A DNA stretch of 38,578 nt, taken from NCBI GenBank assembly GCA_934365155.1, contig CAKRMZ010000010.1, positions 1 through 38,578 of the forward strand, given 5' to 3'. Made by a program: the position numbers and the translations under genes. The notes beneath the pieces are model-generated. The model ran no database searches and was not told the DNA's origin. It saw only the letters and a program-made list of their open reading frames with translations. The DNA is from an uncultured Eubacteriales bacterium. GTDB lineage: Bacteria > Bacillota > Clostridia > Oscillospirales > CAG-272. Numbering within the stretch: the stretch's first letter is position 1; every line of letters begins with the position of its first letter. Of this stretch, positions 25,601-32,835 are shown piece after piece.

Positions 25601-26974
25601 ACGGAGGAATTGTTCGGAGCCGATCATGTCTTTCGTGCCGGCACCATCGGTACCTTAGCCGATAAAACCGCCTATGGATTTGTCGCAAAATATCTTGAGG
25701 GAAAAGGAATTTCCGTCAATCGGGCGGAAATCACTCGCCTTGTCAACCATTGTGTCGGTGTAAAGCGCACTACCGGACAACATCCGGGCGGAATCATTGT
25801 TGTTCCGAAAGAGTATGATATTTATGATTTTACACCCGTACAGCACCCGGCGGATGATCCGAATTCCAATATTATTACAACGCATTTCCAATTCTCTTAT
25901 TTGCATGATACCATTTTAAAGCTGGATGAATTGGGGCACGATATTCCGACAAAATATAAGTTGCTTGAAAAATACACCGATACCAGCGTTATGGACGTTC
26001 CGATGAATGCGCCGGAGGTATATGAATTATTTGCCTCCACAAAACCCTTAGGAATCTCTCCGAAAGATATCGGAGGCGTTGAACTTGGTACCCTGGGACT
26101 GCCGGAAATGGGAACACGCTTTATTCAGCAGGTTTTAATTGATGCGGCGCCGAAAACTTTTGCAGATTTAATGCAGATTTCAGGCCTTACGCACGGGACC
26201 AATGTTTGGCTCGGAAACGCGCAGGATTTGATTAAAGCAGGGACATGTACTATTTCTGAGGTGGTAGGAACGCGTGACGGAATCATGCTGTATCTGATTC
26301 GCCATAATTTGGAGAATTCCATGGCCTTTAAAATAATGGAGGACGTGCGAAAAGGACGCGGCTTAAAACCGGAATATGAGGCAGCGATGCTTGAGCATAA
26401 TGTTCCGCAATGGTATATTGATTCCTGCAAAAAAATTAAATACATGTTCCCGAAGGCACATGCGGCTGCATATGTTATGTCGGCCATTCGTCTCGGATGG
26501 TATAAGATACATTATCCGATGGAATTCTATGCCGGCCTGTTTACCGTAGCGCCCGGCGGCTTTGATGCGGAGATTGTGCTGCAGGGAAAGGGACATATTA
26601 GTTCGGTTATTGCCGAAGTCGAGAAAAAGGGTACTGCCGCGACACAGAAAGAAAATGAAATGGTGTCGTCTTTGCAGTTGGCCAGAGAGTGCTTAGCGCG
26701 CGGTATTCAATTTTTGCCCATTGACTTGCAGCGTTCCGATGCGACGGACTTTTTACCCGAAAACGGGAACATTCGGTTGCCTTTTTCCTCTTTATCGGGT
26801 CTTGGCGAGAATGCGGCACAAAAAATTATTGCGGCACGCAAGGAAGATTCCGAAATTCTTTCCGTTGAAGAGTTGAGACAAAGAGCCGGACTTACCAAAA
26901 CCGTAATTGAGGTGCTTACCAAAAACGGTGTTTTGGACGGAATGTCTCAGACCAATCAGATATCTTTATTTTAA
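22610..26974 (+). CDS. polC: DNA polymerase III PolC, Gram-positive type
   Basis: 1454-residue replicative polymerase alpha subunit with built-in proofreading. Order: N-terminal domain, an OB fold, a PHP domain (VELHLHTTMSVMDAVISPE near residue 355), an inserted DEDD exonuclease (FDIETTGL near 442, HNAGFD near 523, HRACDDARML near 583), the rest of PHP, then the polymerase. In the polymerase are GSRGSVGSS (about 900), a four-Cys zinc site (HYRCPKC then CPIC), SPDIDLNFSG with catalytic Asp residues (about 980), TTGQHPGGIIVVP and HAAAYVMSAIRLGWYKIHYP. The full length and intact motifs indicate an active enzyme. It is the last gene of the operon; no hairpin terminator follows before the hup promoter. 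Confidence 0.98.
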   Translation: MKNLLEIFSKYTPDENEAAWLRSGTDVRLRADRAQKIVEVKAHFAALIPKKTLYAIEEKIKEAYALRSVRFCPCYDSALFQEEYVSEILEEAKRRGTIIRGFFNEYTANFNGQNLEILVSGTNGGIELMYLGETDRVISDIIREEFGLNFTVSILRNNNFQFDYAEHHRQRFEQIMSNMEKERSSVAPQSADSNAEDSIPLKRVQSLFPGEVEQKKISDTCFQIGYITFDCSSPEPIIGETFSIEEPTAIRDLVKPGMKTIILGQIAGVSENQGFRSTKIHYTVALTDKDSSINIKLSLDEEDTTVKKQLKVGTSVAVLGNTRTDQFDGDICFYPKSILKISEILRQDRAEKKRVELHLHTTMSVMDAVISPEMAISNAANWGHRAIAITDHGNVQAFPEAMKSAKAHGMKVLYGIEGYYVDDTAKAIFGDSNAAFADEFCVFDIETTGLSVMNCKITEIGAVRIKNGEIQAEFNTLVNPEEAISEEITKLTGITDEMVKDAPKISEALREFLDFAGDSVLVAHNAGFDTSFIRKAADDCKYEFNNAYLDTVALSRYLIPELKNHKLDTLADHLGLGDFNHHRACDDARMLAMIFAKLIDRLHEEGVYNLEQMVRAMSEKADPLRLKRYHIILLVKNKTGLKNLYQLVSQSYLNYYRYDPRMPKTILEQYREGLIIGSACEAGELYSAILENRSQADIEKIASFYDYLEIQPLSNNRFLIENNRVENEEALKEINRKIVALGDKLSKPVVATCDAHFLNKEDEIYRKILLSGMKYADGDRDIGLYERTTEEMLEEFSYLGKEKAYEVVVTNTNLIADMIDDIQPIPDGTYTPNMEGAEQDLQDICWQRAHDMYGDDLPEIVEQRLNKELGSIIKHGFAVLYMIAQKLVSYSESQGYLVGSRGSVGSSFVATMAGISEVNPLPPHYRCPKCRYSRFITDGSVGSGFDLPDENCPICGEKMLSDGQDIPFETFLGFYGDKSPDIDLNFSGDVQGKVHKYTEELFGADHVFRAGTIGTLADKTAYGFVAKYLEGKGISVNRAEITRLVNHCVGVKRTTGQHPGGIIVVPKEYDIYDFTPVQHPADDPNSNIITTHFQFSYLHDTILKLDELGHDIPTKYKLLEKYTDTSVMDVPMNAPEVYELFASTKPLGISPKDIGGVELGTLGLPEMGTRFIQQVLIDAAPKTFADLMQISGLTHGTNVWLGNAQDLIKAGTCTISEVVGTRDGIMLYLIRHNLENSMAFKIMEDVRKGRGLKPEYEAAMLEHNVPQWYIDSCKKIKYMFPKAHAAAYVMSAIRLGWYKIHYPMEFYAGLFTVAPGGFDAEIVLQGKGHISSVIAEVEKKGTAATQKENEMVSSLQLARECLARGIQFLPIDLQRSDATDFLPENGNIRLPFSSLSGLGENAAQKIIAARKEDSEILSVEELRQRAGLTKTVIEVLTKNGVLDGMSQTNQISLF

Positions 26975-27051
26975 TTTGTTTCATGTATTATCATAAAATG
27001 AATAAAATCAAGAAAAATCAAGAAAAATTTAAATATTTTTTGAATAAACGC

Positions 27052-27080
27052 TTGATAAAACTGCCATTCAATGGTATACT
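27052..27080 (+). promoter_or_regulatory. Sigma-A promoter of hup
   Basis: TTGATA (27052-27057), a 17-base spacer and TATACT (27075-27080), giving a leader of about 90 bases. Confidence 0.85.
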
Positions 27081-27176
27081 TGTAAAGGTTTTTGCCGGAA
27101 TATTGCTTCTTTGCGTAAGAGGGATACTCGGCTGAAATGTTATGTATAAAATAGAAGATAAAGAGAGGATTAAAAA

Positions 27177-27452
27177 ATGAACAAGACACAACTTATTGAT
27201 GCTGTTGCAGAAAAAGCAAACTTAAAGAAAAAAGATGCAGAAATCGCAGTTGCAGCAATGATTAACTCCATTGAAGAAGCTTTAGTAAAAGGTGAAAAAG
27301 TACAGCTGATCGGCTTCGGTACTTTTGAAGTAAAACAAAGAAATGCAAGAACCGGCATCAATCCTTTAACGAAAAAGCCGATTGAAATTCCTGCATCCAA
27401 ATACCCGACTTTCTCTGCAGGCAAAACACTGAAAGATTCCGTTAATAAATAA
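27177..27452 (+). CDS. hup: HU family DNA-binding protein
   Basis: 91-residue nucleoid protein that bends DNA without strong sequence preference. Dimer helices (MNKTQLIDAVAEKANLKKKD) are followed by the saddle and arm with GFGTFEVKQRNARTGINPLT, where the Pro in the NPLT segment intercalates DNA. The length is that of HU rather than IHF. GAGAGGA lies before the ATG, and the codon use is A-rich and regular, as for an abundant protein. It has its own promoter and terminator. Confidence 0.98.
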   Translation: MNKTQLIDAVAEKANLKKKDAEIAVAAMINSIEEALVKGEKVQLIGFGTFEVKQRNARTGINPLTKKPIEIPASKYPTFSAGKTLKDSVNK

Positions 27453-27458
27453 GTTTTG

Positions 27459-27487
27459 AAGCCGCACTCCTTTCGGATGCGGCTTTT
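27459..27487 (+). terminator. Intrinsic terminator of hup
   Basis: AAGCCGCA pairs with TGCGGCTT; an inner CC/GG closes a short loop; TTTT follows. A portion of transcripts may read on into rqcP, whose start is 31 bases away and has no separate promoter that I can see. Confidence 0.85.
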
Positions 27488-27517
27488 CTGATATGATGTA
27501 TATCAAAGGAGACTAAA

Positions 27518-27757
27518 ATGCGGTTGGATAAATTTTTGAAAATTTCTCGTATCATCAAAAGACGCACAGTAGCAAATGAAGCTTGTGATGCCGGTCATGT
27601 ACGCGTTAATGAGAGGGTGGCACGTGCTTCTTATGATGTTAAAGTCGGCGATATCATTGAGATTACCTTCGGCCAGAGGATTTTAAAACTGAAGGTTACC
27701 GATGTCCGTGAGCACGTTCAAAAAGACAGTGCGGCGGAGCTGTATGAAATCCTTTAA
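27518..27757 (+). CDS. rqcP: RNA-binding S4 domain protein RqcP (YabO)
   Basis: 79 residues made almost wholly of an S4 domain (MRLDKFLKISRIIKRRTVANEACDAGHVRVN). In Bacillus the homologue works with RqcH on obstructed large ribosomal subunits during alanine tailing of stalled chains. The assignment rests on size, sequence and its place between hup and yabP, as in other Firmicutes. Together with ssrA-smpB this window therefore holds parts of two ribosome-rescue routes. AAGGAG is 7 bases upstream of the ATG. Confidence 0.9.
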   Translation: MRLDKFLKISRIIKRRTVANEACDAGHVRVNERVARASYDVKVGDIIEITFGQRILKLKVTDVREHVQKDSAAELYEIL

Positions 27758-27816
27758 TTATCTTTTTCACTTGGGATAAACGAATGAGAGAAACCGGATT
27801 TTTCGCAAATTGAAAG

Positions 27817-27845
27817 GCATAATTTTTTTTACTTTTTCATATATT
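27817..27845 (+). promoter_or_regulatory. Sigma-E (mother-cell sporulation) promoter of yabP
   Basis: GCATAAT (27817-27823), a 14-base spacer and CATATATT (27838-27845). These match the Bacillus sigma-E elements (about KMATATT and CATACAnT) with one mismatch each at the right spacing. Transcription from about 27852 would give a 26-base leader before the GTG start. Confidence 0.65.
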
Positions 27846-27877
27846 AAAGCATAATTTTTATTGCGGAGATATAAAAA

Positions 27878-28165
27878 GTGGAACAAAATCAAACTCCGGT
27901 CTCGCCCGTCCAGAATATCAGCTTAGAAGGCAGACAAAAGCTTAAAATTACCGGTACCCAAAATGTAGAAAACTACGATGAAAATTTCATTACGGTTTGT
28001 ACCGCACTCGGAACCTTGAGTGTGGAAGGGGAACAATTGAAAATTTTAAATTTAAATGTTCAAAGCGGTGAGCTTTCGGTCGAAGGAAAAATATCTGCTC
28101 TGATATATAACGATACCCCAAAATCAAGCAGTAGCAGTGGCTTTTTCGGAAGGTTTTTTCGTTAA
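27878..28165 (+). CDS. yabP: Sporulation protein YabP
   Basis: 95-residue YabP/YqfC-family protein. The core (RQKLKITGTQNVENYDENFITVCTALGTLSVEGEQLKILNL region, then SGELSVEGKISALIYND) is the family beta-rich domain; the tail is Ser-rich and ends in FFGRFFR. In Bacillus subtilis, yabP and yabQ are sigma-E-dependent and needed in the mother cell for normal spore coat and cortex assembly. Start is GTG at 27878, nine bases after GGAG. The sigma-E-like promoter directly upstream supports the same control here. Confidence 0.92.
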   Translation: MEQNQTPVSPVQNISLEGRQKLKITGTQNVENYDENFITVCTALGTLSVEGEQLKILNLNVQSGELSVEGKISALIYNDTPKSSSSSGFFGRFFR

Positions 28166-28178
28166 GTGAGGGAAATTT

Positions 28179-28844
28179 GTGGTAATTTCAACAAACGGAG
28201 ATTTTCGGATCCTTATTTCGGCGTTTCTGATCGGATTTCTTTTAGGTGCTGTTTATGATTGCTTTCGAATTCTGAGAATTTCGTTATTTTCTTCGGAATG
28301 GAAGAAACGGCAGGGAAAACTGTTCGATTTATTATCAAAGATTCAGCGAAAAAAAATCACCGGAAACAAGACGCAAACTCCTATAAAAAATCATCGTTTT
28401 TTCTCCGTATATGAGTATATTTTTGTCTTTTTCAATGACGTATTGTTTTCAATGATTGTTACGGCAGCGACAATTCTTTTTATTTTTACTGCCAACATGG
28501 GGCGAATCCGTCTCTATATTTTATCCGGAGAGTTATTCGGATTTTTAATTTATTATCATACGGTCGGTCGAATTATTATTTATTTTTCAGAACTAATCAT
28601 CGCTCTTATTGACACGTTGCTGAAGCTATTATATAATATAAGTGTGTATCCGATTTTGTGCAGTTTTGTTGTGGTTTTGCATTTTTTCAAAAAACATCTC
28701 GGGATTTGTTTACAAAAGATGCAGAATGTTTTCGGGTATTGGCGTGATTTGCGTTGGACTCGGCAACAAAAACGAATATTAATTCGTTTTGCGGCGAATG
28801 GATTTGATTTGAAAAATGAAGGAGGCGGGCACCATGACCCATAA
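28179..28844 (+). CDS. yabQ: Spore cortex biosynthesis protein YabQ
   Basis: 221-residue membrane protein needed for spore cortex formation. Membrane segments include residues ~9-27 (FRILISAFLIGFLLGAVYDCFRILR), ~74-93, ~98-125 and ~130-165; the N-terminal LLGAVYDCFRILR is characteristic of the family. Start is GTG at 28179, six bases after GAGGG, and 13 bases downstream of yabP. Its 3' end overlaps the divIC start by 11 bases. Confidence 0.9.
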   Translation: MVISTNGDFRILISAFLIGFLLGAVYDCFRILRISLFSSEWKKRQGKLFDLLSKIQRKKITGNKTQTPIKNHRFFSVYEYIFVFFNDVLFSMIVTAATILFIFTANMGRIRLYILSGELFGFLIYYHTVGRIIIYFSELIIALIDTLLKLLYNISVYPILCSFVVVLHFFKKHLGICLQKMQNVFGYWRDLRWTRQQKRILIRFAANGFDLKNEGGGHHDP

Positions 28845-29115
28845 AAATTCGAACTTCTTTGTCAAATTGACCGTTGCGGTTTTTGTTATCTTTTCGGTAA
28901 TTACCATTTTTCGTATGCAGATGCAGCTTAATACTTTAAAACAAACCAAGGAAACGGCGATAAAGCAGTTAAATACCTATTCTTTACGGGTGGAAGAGCT
29001 GCAAGAACGTTTAGAAACTCCGATGGATCGAGATTACATTATTCGTATTGCACGTGAAAAAATGGGATATGCGTTGCCGAATGAAATTATTTTTTATAAT
29101 GATCTGATCCGGTAA
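28834..29115 (+). CDS. divIC: Septum formation initiator DivIC/FtsB
   Basis: 93 residues from ATG 28834, selected because GGAGG lies 8 bases upstream; the ATG at 28816 has no ribosome site. The layout is a short cytosolic N-terminus, one membrane helix (NFFVKLTVAVFVIFSVITIF), a coiled coil (MQMQLNTLKQTKETAIKQL, with YSLRVEELQERLE after it) and the family C-terminal motif DRDYIIRIAREKMGYALPNE. This small bitopic protein works with FtsL and DivIB in the divisome. The gene overlaps yabQ, as in the Bacillus order yabO-yabP-yabQ-divIC. Confidence 0.92.
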   Translation: MTHKNSNFFVKLTVAVFVIFSVITIFRMQMQLNTLKQTKETAIKQLNTYSLRVEELQERLETPMDRDYIIRIAREKMGYALPNEIIFYNDLIR

Positions 29116-29179
29116 ATATAGACGTAAAATATGGCAGTTATTATAATAATTGCTATATTGTTTTTTATGAGAGGTTTGA

Positions 29180-30022
29180 ATGAGACGGATTTGCAAAGAA
29201 GAAATTGCTGATGCGGTTTGTGATTTGTTTTTAAAGGCCAATACTTTCTTGCCGGATGAGGCGGAAAAGTTGATTCGTGACAGCGCAGTCAGCGAACGAA
29301 ATTTGCGAGCAAAATCGATTTTGTCGGTATTGTCAGATAATTTGGATACGGCCAAGAAGTTTGGGGTTCCCATATGTCAAGATACCGGAATGGCCGTTAT
29401 TTTTGCGGAAATCGGACATGAGGTTATGCTGGATTGCCCGTTACAGGAATCGGTTGATTTAGGGGTGCATCGCGCTTATTTGGAGAATCAATTGCGTTGC
29501 TCCGTTGTTTCGGATCCTTTATTTGAGCGAAAAAATACACTGGATAATACGCCGGCAATCCTTCATATTTCCATAACAAATGGGGATCAACTAAAGTTAA
29601 TTGCCGCACCGAAAGGCTTCGGTAGTGAAAACATGAGTGCAATTCGAATGTTGAAGCCCTCTGCCTCTCCGCAGGATGTGATTGATTTTGTGGTTGAAAC
29701 CGTAAAAACAGCCGGGGCCAACCCCTGTCCTCCCATTTTAATCGGTGTGGGCATCGGCGGTGATTTCGAACAATGCGCGCTTCTGGCAAAAAAGGCTTTA
29801 ACGCGGGATGTAAGTAAGCGCAATGAAAACAATGATTATGCGCAACTGGAAAATCAGATTTTAAAATCCGTCAACGCTATCGGCATCGGGCCGCAAGGTA
29901 TCGGCGGAGATACGACGGCCTTTGCTGTTAATATTGAATATGCGCCTACTCATATTGCTGGGTTGCCGTGCGCCGTTAATATTAATTGCCATGTTATGCG
30001 CCATGCGGAAATTATATTGTAA
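29180..30022 (+). CDS. Fumarate hydratase class I, alpha subunit (or tartrate dehydratase alpha)
   Basis: 280 residues of the Fumerase domain of iron-sulfur hydro-lyases. The three cluster Cys residues are in GVPICQDTGM (about 63), GDFEQCALLAKKA (about 199) and VNINCHVMRHAE (about 272); KGFGSENMSAI is another family motif. The enzyme normally needs a beta subunit, often encoded just downstream, to hydrate fumarate to malate, but no beta gene follows here. A related L-tartrate dehydratase role cannot be excluded. The ATG has GAGAGG nearby. A terminator follows immediately. Confidence 0.9.
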   Translation: MRRICKEEIADAVCDLFLKANTFLPDEAEKLIRDSAVSERNLRAKSILSVLSDNLDTAKKFGVPICQDTGMAVIFAEIGHEVMLDCPLQESVDLGVHRAYLENQLRCSVVSDPLFERKNTLDNTPAILHISITNGDQLKLIAAPKGFGSENMSAIRMLKPSASPQDVIDFVVETVKTAGANPCPPILIGVGIGGDFEQCALLAKKALTRDVSKRNENNDYAQLENQILKSVNAIGIGPQGIGGDTTAFAVNIEYAPTHIAGLPCAVNINCHVMRHAEIIL

Positions 30023-30045
30023 TATTATAAACTTCATATATCAAG

Positions 30046-30080
30046 CGGCGGGAACGAAGGATCCTGCCGTTTTGTTTTGT
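30046..30080 (+). terminator. Intrinsic terminator after fumarate hydratase gene
   Basis: CGGCGGGA pairs with TCCTGCCG (one G-U), 8-base loop, then TTTTGTTTTGT. Confidence 0.85.
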
Positions 30081-30177
30081 AAAAAACGAGTATCTTGCGG
30101 TGGATAGATATGAAAAACTTTAAATGCGATTTTAAATCCATATGCCGCAGGATACGGCAAACATTTTTATACAACAG

Positions 30178-30216
30178 AAAAAGGCGGCAAACCCTGATTT
30201 TGGGTTTTGTCCGCCT
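30178..30216 (-). terminator. Intrinsic terminator of the surface protein gene
   Basis: Read on the minus strand, GGCGGACAAAACCC and GGGTTTGCCGCC fold with small internal bulges, then a T run (TTTTT). It lies 24 bases after the stop at 30240. Confidence 0.88.
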
Positions 30217-30239
30217 CTATTCATGATTTTATCCGTTTG

Positions 30240-31130
30240 TTATTTTTTTCGACCGTGAAAGAACTTGCTTCCAACGAGGATAATTATGATACCGAGCAGA
30301 GAGATACCTGCAAGCACAATCCATACAGGCGTATTGTTGCTGTCTCCGGTCTGCGGCGGTAATGTATTGTCGGAAGAAGGCGTGGTAATGGGGGTTGATA
30401 CATCGGAAGAGGAGCCGCTGTCCGTAGATCCGCTGCCAATTGCCGTTTCGGTCCATTTTGCATATACGGTCATATTTTTATCCAGCGTTACGGAAGTGAC
30501 TTTTTGAGTCAGAGCTTCGTCTGTATACCAGCCGTCAAAGGTATAATCGCTTTTGGTGGTTGTGTAATCGGAAAGGGAAATGACACTATCCTCAAATGTG
30601 GTAACGGAAGCAATATCGCTGCCGCCGTTGGTTTCAAAACTCAATGTATATTTGGGAATGCTTTCGTCTTCAGTTGTAGGAATGATCAGATAGATCTCAT
30701 GATCCATGCTGTCTTCTCCGTAAACACCGGTTAGCCATTCGATGGGTGGAGCGGGAATATAAGAAGCACTTGACGAATTCTTAATATTTGTTGCACCGGA
30801 TTGAATACCGCCGAATCTCAGGATAACGCAGTCTAACCATTCGCCGATCATGTAACCCTTGTTAAAAACGATTTCAACATGGAGAATTGCCGAAGGCGCT
30901 ACTTTCATTGTTCCGCCCTTCTCGGGTAAATCTGCACCATTGATCGCTACGCTTTTGATTGCTCCGTCCGGTCCGTCGTTTTCCCAACCGACAATTGTGA
31001 ATTCGGTATAGTCAGTTTCGGGAATTTCTTCGGGATTATTTGCCGCAAAAACCGCCAGGGGGAACAAGGACAGTACCATGGCAAGCGTTATTAAATAACC
31101 TACTGTTCTTACCGTTAATTTTAAATTCAT
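30240..31130 (-). CDS. Cell-wall-anchored protein with InlB-type repeat and sortase signal
   Basis: 296 residues from ATG 31130, six bases after GGAGG; an earlier in-frame codon lies in the promoter. Residues 1-29 are a signal peptide ending LAVFA. A domain of about 120 residues of unknown fold follows. Next is one InlB B-repeat/Flg_new module (about 165-235: YTLSFETNGGSDIASV, FDGWYTDEALTQKV, MTVYAKW), a Ser/Thr/Gly linker, and a C-terminal LPPQTGD, hydrophobic helix and FFHGRKK tail. LPPQTG reads as an xPxTG-type variant of the LPxTG sorting signal, so the protein should be covalently attached to peptidoglycan by a class of sortase not encoded here. The ligand is unknown. Confidence 0.87.
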   Translation of the reverse strand: MNLKLTVRTVGYLITLAMVLSLFPLAVFAANNPEEIPETDYTEFTIVGWENDGPDGAIKSVAINGADLPEKGGTMKVAPSAILHVEIVFNKGYMIGEWLDCVILRFGGIQSGATNIKNSSSASYIPAPPIEWLTGVYGEDSMDHEIYLIIPTTEDESIPKYTLSFETNGGSDIASVTTFEDSVISLSDYTTTKSDYTFDGWYTDEALTQKVTSVTLDKNMTVYAKWTETAIGSGSTDSGSSSDVSTPITTPSSDNTLPPQTGDSNNTPVWIVLAGISLLGIIIILVGSKFFHGRKK

Positions 31131-31163
31131 GACCTTCCTCCATAAATAAATTGGTTCAATAGC

Positions 31164-31192
31164 ATTATACCACATTAGGGAATTAAACACAA
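31164..31192 (-). promoter_or_regulatory. Promoter of the surface protein gene
   Basis: Consensus TATAAT (31164-31169, minus strand) with the extended TG one base upstream (TGGTATAAT). A weak TTGTGT lies 17 bases further (31187-31192). Confidence 0.8.
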
Positions 31193-31291
31193 TATATATG
31201 TTTCTTTATCGAATCTGCAATCAAAATTTATTTTACCGCGAAGGAAACGCGCTGTCCCTATCTTTACTTTGTCAGTGTGAATAAAAAAACA

Positions 31292-31320
31292 GCATCGGAT
31301 TTTAAAAGCCGATGCATTTT
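31292..31320. terminator. Orphan bidirectional terminator-like hairpin
   Basis: GCATCGG and CCGATGC, with an inner TTTT/AAAA, are followed by ATTTTTATATTTT on the plus strand and TGTTTTTTTATT on the minus strand. No gene ends here: upstream on the plus strand is only the divergent promoter region. It may end a small RNA or block divergent transcripts. Confidence 0.7.
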
Positions 31321-31414
31321 TATATTTTATGCTTTATTGACCGGAAGTGACGCTTTATTTTTTACAGCATATTTTGTTAGTAAAATGTTAGAGTAGTGGA
31401 GGCAAAACCCGAGC

Positions 31415-31636
31415 ATGAATTATGTTATTCTTACTATGAAATCGATGACTTATGCAATGAAGGGACAGAGATTGCTGTCCCGTTTTAATATAAACAGCCG
31501 GATTGTTTATTTGAATCCGGCTCAAACGAAACGCGGATGCGCCTACGGCCTTGAAGTAAATCGTCAAAATTTAGATCAGGCAATTGATATTTTGGATAAA
31601 GGGAAAGTAAAGTTTTCTGAAGTGATCAAAGGATAA
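31415..31636 (+). CDS. DUF3343 family protein (putative Se/S carrier-like)
   Basis: 73-residue protein of the DUF3343 family, described as a putative selenium/sulfur carrier. It reads MNYVILTMKSMTYAMKGQRL, then SRIVYLNPAQTKRGCAYGLEV with the single conserved-type Cys at residue 42, and ends in a helix. The fold is expected to be small alpha/beta, cytosolic. It is 12 bases upstream of a cysteine-desulfurase-like aminotransferase, a pairing that fits sulfur or selenium transfer from the desulfurase to this Cys. That job is inference from family and neighbourhood. No strong ribosome site is visible (GGAGG is 13 bases before the ATG). Confidence 0.85.
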   Translation: MNYVILTMKSMTYAMKGQRLLSRFNINSRIVYLNPAQTKRGCAYGLEVNRQNLDQAIDILDKGKVKFSEVIKG

Positions 31637-31648
31637 GGGGAAATAAAA

Positions 31649-32785
31649 ATGATTTATTTTGACAATGCGGCTACCAGCTGCCCGAAACCTAAAACTGTGC
31701 GAGATGAAGTATATAAGTATTTAAGCGGATATTATTGCGGCAATCCGGGACGGGGGTCTCATCTCGTTTCTCTGACGGCCGCCAGTGCAGTGTATGATTG
31801 TCGTTGTGAAATTGCCTCTTTCTTTGGCTCGGATCATCCTGAAAACGTGGTTTTTACCTACAATGCCAGTTATGCGTTGAATATTGCAATCAAAGGAATT
31901 TTAGACGAGGGAGACCATGTAATCATTTCCAATTTGGAACACAACTCCGTGCTGCGCCCGGTTTATGCTCTTCAAAAGAAAATGGTAAGCTTTGATACTT
32001 TTGATGCATTATTGGATGAGGAAGCACTTCTTCGGGATTTAAAAAGTAAAATACGCCCGAATACAAAGGCCGTAGTTTGTATGCATGCTTCGAATATTTG
32101 CAGTGTTTTGCTACCGATACGAAAAATTGGAGAACTGTGTAAAAGATACGGACTAATTTTTGTGGTAGATGCATCGCAAAGCGCCGGAAACGTGCCTATA
32201 AATGTAGAAGAAGATTTTATTGATATTCTTTGCGCGCCCGGACACAAAGGGTTGTTAGGACCGCAGGGAAGCGGATTTTTATTGATTTCGCCGCAGTTAA
32301 AACCGCTACACACATTAATTGAGGGCGGAAACGGAGTGAATTCTTTGGATTTTGATATGGGTACAACGCTTCCGGAGCAGCTGGAAGCCGGGACCGTATC
32401 TACACCGGCTATTGCCGGTCTTTGTGCCGGAATCCGTTTTTTAAAATCCTATACGGTGCAAGCGGTTTCGGAAAAAGAGAGACATCTTGCAAGATATTTT
32501 ACAGAGCGCATCAAAAAATTTGATTTTATTGAGCTTTATGCGGAAGATTTTCATCAAGGATCGATTGTTCTTTTTAACGTTCAAGGAAAATCTCCGGGAG
32601 AAATATCGGAATATTTGAGCCGTGAAAAAATATGTGTCCGCAGCGGATATCATTGCTCACCGCTTGGTCACAGAGCTCTTAATACGCCTGCAGGCGGGGC
32701 TTTGCGGGCAAGCTTCGGAATTTATAATACAGAGAGTGAAATTGATGAGTTTTGCCGTGTTTTAAAAAGAATAATGAAGTATTAA
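31649..32785 (+). CDS. Class V aminotransferase, cysteine desulfurase family
   Basis: 378-residue PLP enzyme close to the SufS/CsdB-like group that pairs with DUF3343. It starts with the typical IYFDNAATSCPKP; NPGRGSHLVSL and SNLEHNSVLRPVYAL are family landmarks. The cofactor Lys is in CAPGHKGLLGPQGSGF. The sulfur-accepting Cys is in the short loop CVRSGYHCSPLGHRAL near the C-terminus. Likely reaction: removal of S (or Se) from cysteine (selenocysteine) to an enzyme persulfide. No SufBCD, IscU or selD genes are adjacent, so a dedicated carrier role with the upstream 73-residue protein is more likely than Fe-S assembly. Confidence 0.9.
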   Translation: MIYFDNAATSCPKPKTVRDEVYKYLSGYYCGNPGRGSHLVSLTAASAVYDCRCEIASFFGSDHPENVVFTYNASYALNIAIKGILDEGDHVIISNLEHNSVLRPVYALQKKMVSFDTFDALLDEEALLRDLKSKIRPNTKAVVCMHASNICSVLLPIRKIGELCKRYGLIFVVDASQSAGNVPINVEEDFIDILCAPGHKGLLGPQGSGFLLISPQLKPLHTLIEGGNGVNSLDFDMGTTLPEQLEAGTVSTPAIAGLCAGIRFLKSYTVQAVSEKERHLARYFTERIKKFDFIELYAEDFHQGSIVLFNVQGKSPGEISEYLSREKICVRSGYHCSPLGHRALNTPAGGALRASFGIYNTESEIDEFCRVLKRIMKY

Positions 32786-32835
32786 AAAACAGGAGATACT
32801 ATCTTTACAGGTGGCAAAAACAGCAGGAGAAAATT

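Noticed and set aside
32786..32835. Sigma-G promoter directly before spoVAF
   Set aside because: GATACTA resembles a -10, but no -35 element lies at the required spacing; cotranscription with the aminotransferase gene remains possible.
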